This document shows positions 4,703-9,187 of a stretch of 9,187 nucleotides of DNA, one piece after another. The DNA lies in assembly GCA_944329505.1 (NCBI GenBank), contig CALVIJ010000031.1:1-9187 (forward strand). The letters run 5' to 3'. Position 1 is the first letter of the stretch. Each line of letters begins with the position of its first letter. Under the pieces are notes generated by a model, which had not been told where the DNA came from, did no database searches, and was given only the letters and a program-made list of their open reading frames with translations. The translations under genes were made by a program, and so were the position numbers. This DNA comes from an uncultured Bacilli bacterium. GTDB lineage: Bacteria; Bacillota_I; Bacilli_A; RF39; UBA660.

Positions 4703-6174
4703 TAATACATACTCATCGGATTAATTCGGCAATAATCGCAACCTTTCCATATCTCATAATGAACGTGTGGTCCAGTTGCCACTCCTGTCATACCAACAAA
4801 ACCAATAACATCACCACGAGCTACAACTTGACCTACTTTAACATTTATCCTAGACATGTGAGCATATAAAGTTAAATAACCATTATTATGATCAATAATT
4901 ACGTGATTACCATAACTATAATGATAACCAGCTTCTTTTACACGTCCATTATTAGTAGCATATACATTTGAACCATATCCAGTACCACTTATATCAAGAC
5001 CACCATGAAGTTCACGGCTTCCTGTAACTGGGTTAGTTCTCCATACATATCCACTACTTAATGTCCATCCACTATCAGTTGGCCATCCCCAGCTAGTAGT
5101 ACTACCAACATCTGGAATATATTTATTTCCTTTTACAATTATTCTGCTAACAGGTTCTTTTAAAACAGTTTTACTTTGTGGATCTACATAACTAATAATA
5201 CCATTAACTTTTCTTACCCTTTGAGCTACTCGTTCTAAACCATTTTCACCTTCTTGAACAACTTTATCTTGACCAATAACTGTATTATCATCATATCTTT
5301 CCTCTGTTGTATACTGACTTTCAATATCTTGAACAACATAAGATTCTTCAACTACACTAATCTGTGGATTAGTTTCCACAATTCTTAATTTTTGACCTGG
5401 ATAAAGCAAATTTGTTGTACTAGTAAGTTCTGTATTAGAAATTATAAGTTCTTCTGGACTAATCTTATTATTAAATGCAACATTTTCAATTGTATCCCCA
5501 GCTTGAACTACATATTCAGAACCAGTCTGTTTCTCACCATAAAGTAAATAATTTGCAAGTTCAGTATCATCAGTATAAATAGTCTCATTTACTGGAATAT
5601 TAGTTTCTCTAACCGTAATATCCTCACTAACATAAACATCTTCAATATTTTCACCAGTTGTCTCAATTTTTACTTGATTATCATCAATATAAGCTTTATA
5701 TTCATCTGAGCCAACAAAAGTATTAATCAATGTTTCTACCGCACTTTTAAATACGTCTTTATCTAAAACATAAATACTTTGAGTTTTTACCTTTTCTTCA
5801 CTTTCTGAATTATCTTGAGAAGTTTTCTTAATAATAAATTCATATCCCTTTATTGTTAAAGGTTCCTCTTTAGAAATCTTCTTATAAACTTCAGATACCG
5901 AAGATACGTTTCCACTATAAGTAGTTAATTTTCTAATTTGAAGGCCTTTAGGTGAATAAACTTTATCGACATCAAATTTATTTTTATAATATGCTCCATT
6001 TTCATCGATATAATCCTCTAATTCTGCTTCTGATCTAATTATACCTAAAGAATCATCATTTAAATAAACTTCATAATAATTATTAGGCTCAGGAGCAGTT
6101 TTATAACCAAAACCTAAAACAAAAACTAAGGCAAAAGTTATAAAAATCATTAAACCTATACCAATTTTTTTCAT
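4702..6174 (-). CDS. membrane-anchored LysM-G5-M23 peptidoglycan endopeptidase
   Basis: A 490-residue exported cell-wall enzyme. Domains in order: an N-terminal hydrophobic anchor or signal (about 4-23, no lipobox Cys); an unassigned extracellular region (30-215); one LysM domain (219-266, SEYVVQAGDTIENVA to YPGQKLRI) for binding glycan; a G5 domain (about 272-350); and a C-terminal M23 zinc endopeptidase (385-480). The metal and catalytic residues are present: H390 and D394 in HGGLDISG, H439 in YAHMS, and the HxH pair H470/H472 in GPHVHYEI. M23 enzymes of this kind cut peptide cross-bridges or stem peptides during growth or, in spore formers, engulfment. It follows dnaB directly, its ribosome binding site (AGGTGAG) lying in the last dnaB codons, and shares one base with the walJ-like gene. 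It occupies the slot held by walRK-yycHI in Bacillus. Specific name and cleavage site unknown. Confidence 0.92.
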   Translation of the reverse strand: MKKIGIGLMIFITFALVFVLGFGYKTAPEPNNYYEVYLNDDSLGIIRSEAELEDYIDENGAYYKNKFDVDKVYSPKGLQIRKLTTYSGNVSSVSEVYKKISKEEPLTIKGYEFIIKKTSQDNSESEEKVKTQSIYVLDKDVFKSAVETLINTFVGSDEYKAYIDDNQVKIETTGENIEDVYVSEDITVRETNIPVNETIYTDDTELANYLLYGEKQTGSEYVVQAGDTIENVAFNNKISPEELIISNTELTSTTNLLYPGQKLRIVETNPQISVVEESYVVQDIESQYTTEERYDDNTVIGQDKVVQEGENGLERVAQRVRKVNGIISYVDPQSKTVLKEPVSRIIVKGNKYIPDVGSTTSWGWPTDSGWTLSSGYVWRTNPVTGSRELHGGLDISGTGYGSNVYATNNGRVKEAGYHYSYGNHVIIDHNNGYLTLYAHMSRINVKVGQVVARGDVIGFVGMTGVATGPHVHYEIWKGCDYCRINPMSMY

Positions 6175-7521
6175 CTACTCACCTACCTGACTATTTTCCA
6201 TATTAAAAAATGAACTAGTATCTCTTTTAAATACCAAATTAACAGTTGCGGTTGGTCCACTACGATGTTTTGAAATAATAAATTCACTTTTACTAGTGTT
6301 TTCATCAATTGCACTCTCTTTATTATAATAATCATCACGATATAAGAAAGCAACAATATCGGCATCTTGTTCAATTGAACCAGACTCTCTTAAATCTGAA
6401 AGTAATGGTCTTTTATCTTCTCTTCCCTCAACACTACGAGAAAGTTGGGCTAGAGCAATAACTGGAATATTAAGTTCCATAGCCATAGTCTTAAGTGAAC
6501 GAGAAATTTCAGATACTTCTTGTTGTCTTTGGCCTGCATATCTAGCTGAACCATTAATTAATTGTAAATAGTCGATAATTACAATATCTAAACCGTCTTC
6601 AGAATTCGCAAGTCTTCTACACTTAGCTCTAATTTCACTTACTGTCATACCTGGAGTATCATCGATAAATATTTTTGTATCAGCAAGTCTACTAATAGCT
6701 TCATTTACTCTCTTCCAATCCTGATGTTCTAATCTTCCTGTACGTAATTTAGAAGCTTCAATCTGTCCAACAGAAGAAAGCATACGACTAATAAGTTGTT
6801 CAGCGCCCATTTCCATATTAAATAAAGCCACTGTTTTCTTCGCATTAAGTGCCATATTCACAGCTAAATTAACTGCGAAAGCCGTCTTGCCCATTGCTGG
6901 ACGAGCTGCAATTATAATGAGTTCATTCTCATGAAAACCAGCAGTTAATCTATCAATATCGTAGTATCCAGACGGAACACCCGTAATTTCTCCTTTCATA
7001 GAAGATAATTTTTCTAAATCAGCTTGAGCTTTAAATAAAACATCTTGAATAGTTTTAAATTCAGAACCTCTTCTATTTTTAACTACATCAAATATTTTCT
7101 TTTCCGCATCATCTAAGATATCACCAATATCCTCAGTTGAAGAAAAACCCGCATTCGCAATATCAGTTCCCGCTTCAATCAGATTACGTCTTAAAAACTT
7201 TTCCTCAATAATATTAATATATTCTTCCGCATTCGCTGCCGTTGGAACAATATTAATAATTTGCGTTAAATACTCAACTCCACCAACTTGATTAAGTAAT
7301 TTTTTTCTTTCAAGTTCTGCAGTAACCGTCGTAATATCAATCGGAACTTTTTTATCAGCCAAATTTTTTATAACTTCAAATATTTTCTTGTGAGAATCTA
7401 AATAAAACATATCTTTGTTTAATCTTTCAACTATACGTTCTAAAGCTTTCTCACTTAAAAACATTGAACCAAGAACTGCTTGCTCCGCATCTATTTTCTG
7501 CGGCATCGCTCTTTCATTCAT
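6175..7521 (-). CDS. dnaB: replicative DNA helicase, DnaB family
   Basis: The hexameric 5'-3' helicase that unwinds DNA ahead of the replication fork (called DnaC in B. subtilis). The 448 residues include the N-terminal primase-interacting domain (about 8-105, beginning MPQKIDAEQAVLGSM), a linker, and a RecA-type ATPase domain from about 180. Visible motifs are Walker A ARPAMGKT (206-213), Walker B DIVIIDYLQL (312-321), the QQEVSEISRSLK and ALAQLSRSVEGR segments, and LSDLRESGSIEQDAD. The length is normal and there is no intein at the common insertion sites. A TAGGTGAT ribosome binding site (7525-7532) overlaps the rplI stop codon, and the peptidase gene starts at the base next to the dnaB stop. 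rplI-dnaB adjacency is widely conserved in Bacillota. Confidence 0.98.
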   Translation of the reverse strand: MNERAMPQKIDAEQAVLGSMFLSEKALERIVERLNKDMFYLDSHKKIFEVIKNLADKKVPIDITTVTAELERKKLLNQVGGVEYLTQIINIVPTAANAEEYINIIEEKFLRRNLIEAGTDIANAGFSSTEDIGDILDDAEKKIFDVVKNRRGSEFKTIQDVLFKAQADLEKLSSMKGEITGVPSGYYDIDRLTAGFHENELIIIAARPAMGKTAFAVNLAVNMALNAKKTVALFNMEMGAEQLISRMLSSVGQIEASKLRTGRLEHQDWKRVNEAISRLADTKIFIDDTPGMTVSEIRAKCRRLANSEDGLDIVIIDYLQLINGSARYAGQRQQEVSEISRSLKTMAMELNIPVIALAQLSRSVEGREDKRPLLSDLRESGSIEQDADIVAFLYRDDYYNKESAIDENTSKSEFIISKHRSGPTATVNLVFKRDTSSFFNMENSQVGE

Positions 7522-7529
7522 CTAATCAC

Positions 7530-7967
7530 CTACTTCTGTAAATGGATTTTTAAAGTAGCCTCTACCTTTTTATGTAACATCACTTTAACATTAGTTGTTC
7601 CTAAAGTATTAATTGAAACATCTAACTTAATCTTTCTTTTATCAATATTAAAACCTTTTTTCTTTAACTCATCAGCTATTTGTTTAGTACTAATTTGTCC
7701 AAATACCTGACCATTTTTTCCAGTATTAACCTTAAAATTTAAAGTCATTTTTTCTAATTTTTCTTTTATTTGCTCACAATCTTTTAAAAGTAATGATTCT
7801 TCTAAAGCTGCCTCTTCTTTTTGTTTATTTAAAACCTTACTACTTCCTTTGGTTTCTAAGACAGCTAATTTATTATTAATTAAATATGTACCATAACCAT
7901 CTTTAACATCGATTATATCATCTTTTTTTCCTTGCTTTTTAACATCTTTAAGTAATATAACTCTCAT
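7530..7967 (-). CDS. rplI: 50S ribosomal protein L9
   Basis: A 145-residue L9, close to the usual 147-150. The N-terminal rRNA-binding domain (1-50) begins MRVILLKDVKKQGKKDDIID and is joined by a long charged helix (about 45-80, many Lys/Glu) to the C-terminal domain with GKNGQVFGQISTKQIA and the KVMLHK region. L9 binds near the base of the L1 stalk and helps maintain reading frame. One oddity: the segment usually like DGYARNFLIPKGLA reads DGYGTYLINNKLA, one residue shorter and without the common Asn. The start overlaps the phosphoesterase stop as ATGA, with AAAGGAAG upstream as ribosome binding site. The gdpP-rplI-dnaB order is the standard Bacillota arrangement. Confidence 0.97.
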   Translation of the reverse strand: MRVILLKDVKKQGKKDDIIDVKDGYGTYLINNKLAVLETKGSSKVLNKQKEEAALEESLLLKDCEQIKEKLEKMTLNFKVNTGKNGQVFGQISTKQIADELKKKGFNIDKRKIKLDVSINTLGTTNVKVMLHKKVEATLKIHLQK

Positions 7968-8944
7968 TTTATCACTTCCTTTATAACTTTTTTTAACTCA
8001 CTTTCTACTTCATCTATAGACTTATCTTTAATTTGAGCGGCAGCATCAGTCAAATGACCTCCACCACCAATTTTTTTCATAATTTCACCAACATTAACAT
8101 TACCCATGGAACGGGCACTAACGCCAACTATTCTATTAGATAATTTTCCAATAGCAAAAGATGCTTTAATATCTTCAAATTTAAGTAATTCCTTAGCTAA
8201 AAGTGCGATATCTACATTACCATGAATTTTATCATCCATCTTGCACATCAAAACATCAGGAACAACTTCCTCGCTATTACTAATAAAACTATATCTTTTA
8301 ACCATCTCTTCTCTTGGTTCTTTTAATAAATCTTGTATTAATACAAAATCCGCACCATTTTTAGCTAAATAAGCGGCCATTTCAAAAGTTCTAGCTGTTG
8401 TTTTAATATTAAAACTACTAGTATCGACAACCATACCAGAAAGTAACACCGTCATAATTAATGGTTCTATCTTTAAATCTAAATAATTTAAATATTCAGC
8501 CATCACTTCAACAATACTAGACTTATTCGCATCACTATATTTATAAATAGTATCATCAATAGTATCTAAACTTCCAATATGATGATCGATAACTATTTTA
8601 TCATTAATAAAATCCAAAACCTTATCAGATTCTACCAATTCTGGTTTTTGAGTATCCAAAATAACTAATAATGGTTTATTGTGTTTACCATTTATTATTT
8701 CTTCTTCACTTTTAAATTCAAATTCTATCGCATTTTCAGAAAGTAATTTAAAAGCTTTATCTAAAGACCTATCAACCTTTTCCTTAGGAAAAACAATATA
8801 GTTTTTTTTCTTCATAGAAGTTACTATTTTAGAGAATGCTAAAGCTGACCCCATTCCATCTAAATCAGGTCTCGCATGTGTCATAATTATAATTTCATCA
8901 TGTTTTTTTATATTTTCATTTAAAGTTTCAAAGAGTTCGCGCAT
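7964..8944 (-). CDS. soluble DHH/DHHA1 phosphoesterase, probable cyclic-di-AMP phosphodiesterase
   Basis: A 326-residue protein with a DHH catalytic domain and a C-terminal DHHA1 domain. Visible metal-binding motifs are H23/D27/D29 in THARPDLDG, D97 in VILDTQ, D120-H121-H122 (the DHH triad) and D174 in MVVDTSSF; the DHHA1 glycine motif IGGGGHLTDAA spans 292-302. The order DHH-rplI-dnaB, and motifs such as GMVVDTSSF and ARTFEMAAYL, match the catalytic part of GdpP, which hydrolyses c-di-AMP. The membrane segments, PAS-like domain and degenerate GGDEF domain that precede it in GdpP are absent. A strong promoter and a GAGGGTGA ribosome binding site lie just before the ATG, so this is a genuine short form and not a truncated reading frame. 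It could act on c-di-AMP, on pApA, or as a nanoRNase; context favours c-di-AMP. First gene of the operon. Confidence 0.88.
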   Translation of the reverse strand: MRELFETLNENIKKHDEIIIMTHARPDLDGMGSALAFSKIVTSMKKKNYIVFPKEKVDRSLDKAFKLLSENAIEFEFKSEEEIINGKHNKPLLVILDTQKPELVESDKVLDFINDKIVIDHHIGSLDTIDDTIYKYSDANKSSIVEVMAEYLNYLDLKIEPLIMTVLLSGMVVDTSSFNIKTTARTFEMAAYLAKNGADFVLIQDLLKEPREEMVKRYSFISNSEEVVPDVLMCKMDDKIHGNVDIALLAKELLKFEDIKASFAIGKLSNRIVGVSARSMGNVNVGEIMKKIGGGGHLTDAAAQIKDKSIDEVESELKKVIKEVIK

Positions 8945-8967
8945 AATTTCACCCTCTTATCCATTAT

Positions 8968-8996
8968 ACTATAAATTATCAAGAATGTCTTGTCAA
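8968..8996 (-). promoter_or_regulatory. sigma-A-type promoter of the phosphoesterase-rplI-dnaB operon
   Basis: On the minus strand a perfect TTGACA (8991-8996), a 17-base spacer and TATAGT (8968-8973). A TATAAT at 8963-8968 overlaps it, but would need a 22-base spacer. Predicted transcription starts about 15-20 bases before the initiating ATG, leaving a short leader that carries the GAGGGTGA ribosome binding site. This is the best promoter in the window. Confidence 0.8.
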
Positions 8997-9018
8997 CCAA
9001 ACATTAAAATAATAAAAA

Positions 9019-9047
9019 TATTGTGATATATATTGTTTTCCACAATA
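9019..9047. promoter_or_regulatory. operator-like cluster of TATTGT half-sites upstream of the operon promoter
   Basis: TATTGT occurs at 9019-9024 and again at 9031-9036, a 12-base step, and its complement ACAATA at 9042-9047. The second and third form a tight palindrome (six-base arms, five-base centre). The first and third form seven-base arms TATTGTG/CACAATA with a 15-base centre. The cluster begins 23 bases upstream of the -35 hexamer, where an activator or looping repressor could bind. TTTTCCACA (9036-9044) inside it fits the relaxed DnaA-box pattern TTWTNCACA, but it is a single site. Confidence 0.35.
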
Positions 9048-9080
9048 AAAAATACAAATTTTAAAAAGAAAAGACATCTA

Positions 9081-9115
9081 AAAAATGATACTAATTAGTT
9101 TTCAGTATCATTTTT
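9081..9115. terminator. strong intrinsic terminator, possibly bidirectional
   Basis: AAAAATGATACT (9081-9092) and AGTATCATTTTT (9104-9115) are perfect 12-base arms around an 11-base loop. On the minus strand the stem ends in a run of six Ts after ATCA; on the plus strand the mirror arm also ends in Ts. It ends the partial gene entering from the right edge. The last codons and the stop of that gene lie inside the hairpin, with the stop codon in the loop. Confidence 0.8.
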
Positions 9116-9187
9116 ATTTTTACTTAATTTTTTAATTTTTTCTTCAGTTAGACTTGTTGCCTTTGAAATTTCCTCTATATTCTTTTT
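9095..9187 (-). CDS. C-terminal end of an unidentified protein (5' part outside the window)
   Basis: The last 30 codons of an open frame that runs off the right edge and ends in TAA. The tail has the form IEEISKATSLTEEKIKKL followed by a polar lysine/asparagine-rich end. This short helix-turn-helix-like tail resembles C-termini of Rpn/PD-(D/E)XK nuclease-family 'transposase' proteins and of some HTH proteins, but 30 residues cannot identify a family. The clean frame and the perfect terminator overlapping the stop support a real gene. Function left open. Confidence 0.5.
   Translation of the reverse strand, partial: KKNIEEISKATSLTEEKIKKLSKNKNDTEN

Noticed and set aside
4657..4869. 70-codon plus-strand open frame across the walJ/M23 junction
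   Set aside because: Antisense to two well-supported overlapping genes, with no ribosome binding site.
6183..6374. 63-codon minus-strand frame inside dnaB
   Set aside because: A shifted-frame shadow of the dnaB C-terminus, which is itself intact with all motifs.
6175..7521. Intein or split in dnaB
   Set aside because: The helicase is 448 residues with uninterrupted Walker A and B and DnaB-specific segments.
7480..7710. 76-codon plus-strand open frame opposite rplI and dnaB
   Set aside because: Antisense to conserved genes; no supporting signal.
9036..9044. TTTTCCACA as a DnaA box marking a replication origin
   Set aside because: Only one relaxed match, no cluster, no AT-rich unwinding tract with repeats, and no dnaA or dnaN nearby. 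Kept only as a note in the operator entry.

Overview
The window is very AT-rich and densely coded. Every convincing gene lies on the minus strand, so transcription runs from high to low coordinates. Standard codons are used (TGG for Trp; TAA, TAG and TGA as stops), which argues against a Mycoplasma-type code. The families and their order (GdpP-like DHH phosphoesterase, L9, DnaB helicase, WalJ-type MBL protein, RlmH, SpoIIR, MntP, MurA, L31) point to a low-GC Bacillota/Bacilli chromosome. The SpoIIR gene looks intact, which suggests an endospore-forming lineage or one derived from spore formers. I cannot name the species.

In transcription order: (1) 9187-9095 is the 3' end of an unidentified gene, closed by a strong, probably bidirectional hairpin. 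(2) 9094-8945 is an AT-rich spacer with a clear sigma-A-type promoter and an operator-like set of TATTGT half-sites. (3) 8944-3501 is a tight six-gene operon: soluble DHH/DHHA1 phosphoesterase, rplI, dnaB, a LysM-G5-M23 cell-wall peptidase, a walJ-like MBL protein and rlmH. Its genes overlap by 1-4 bases or are separated by 0-8 bases. (4) 3500-3413 is a short control region where a terminator-like hairpin, the spoIIR ribosome binding site and a candidate sigma-F promoter overlap. (5) spoIIR and mntP follow. (6) murA has its own promoter, which overlaps an inverted repeat. (7) A GDSL/SGNH-like membrane-anchored protein follows a terminator. (8) rpmE (L31) runs off the left edge.

Functionally the window combines replication (DnaB), ribosome components and rRNA modification (L9, L31, RlmH), envelope construction (MurA, M23 peptidase, WalJ-like protein), probable cyclic-di-AMP turnover (DHH protein), manganese efflux (MntP) and forespore-to-mother-cell signalling (SpoIIR). 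From memory of Bacillus subtilis, the rplI-dnaC-walJ-rlmH block and the murAB-rpmE/spoIIR-mntP block lie apart on the chromosome; here they are joined. The walRK-yycHI genes expected between dnaB and walJ are absent from that slot, which holds the M23 peptidase.

I see no mobile element, CRISPR array, tRNA or rRNA. Most of the window is conserved housekeeping sequence. The most unusual parts are the spoIIR control region, the SGNH-like protein with degenerate catalytic motifs, and the gene replacement inside the dnaB-walJ operon.
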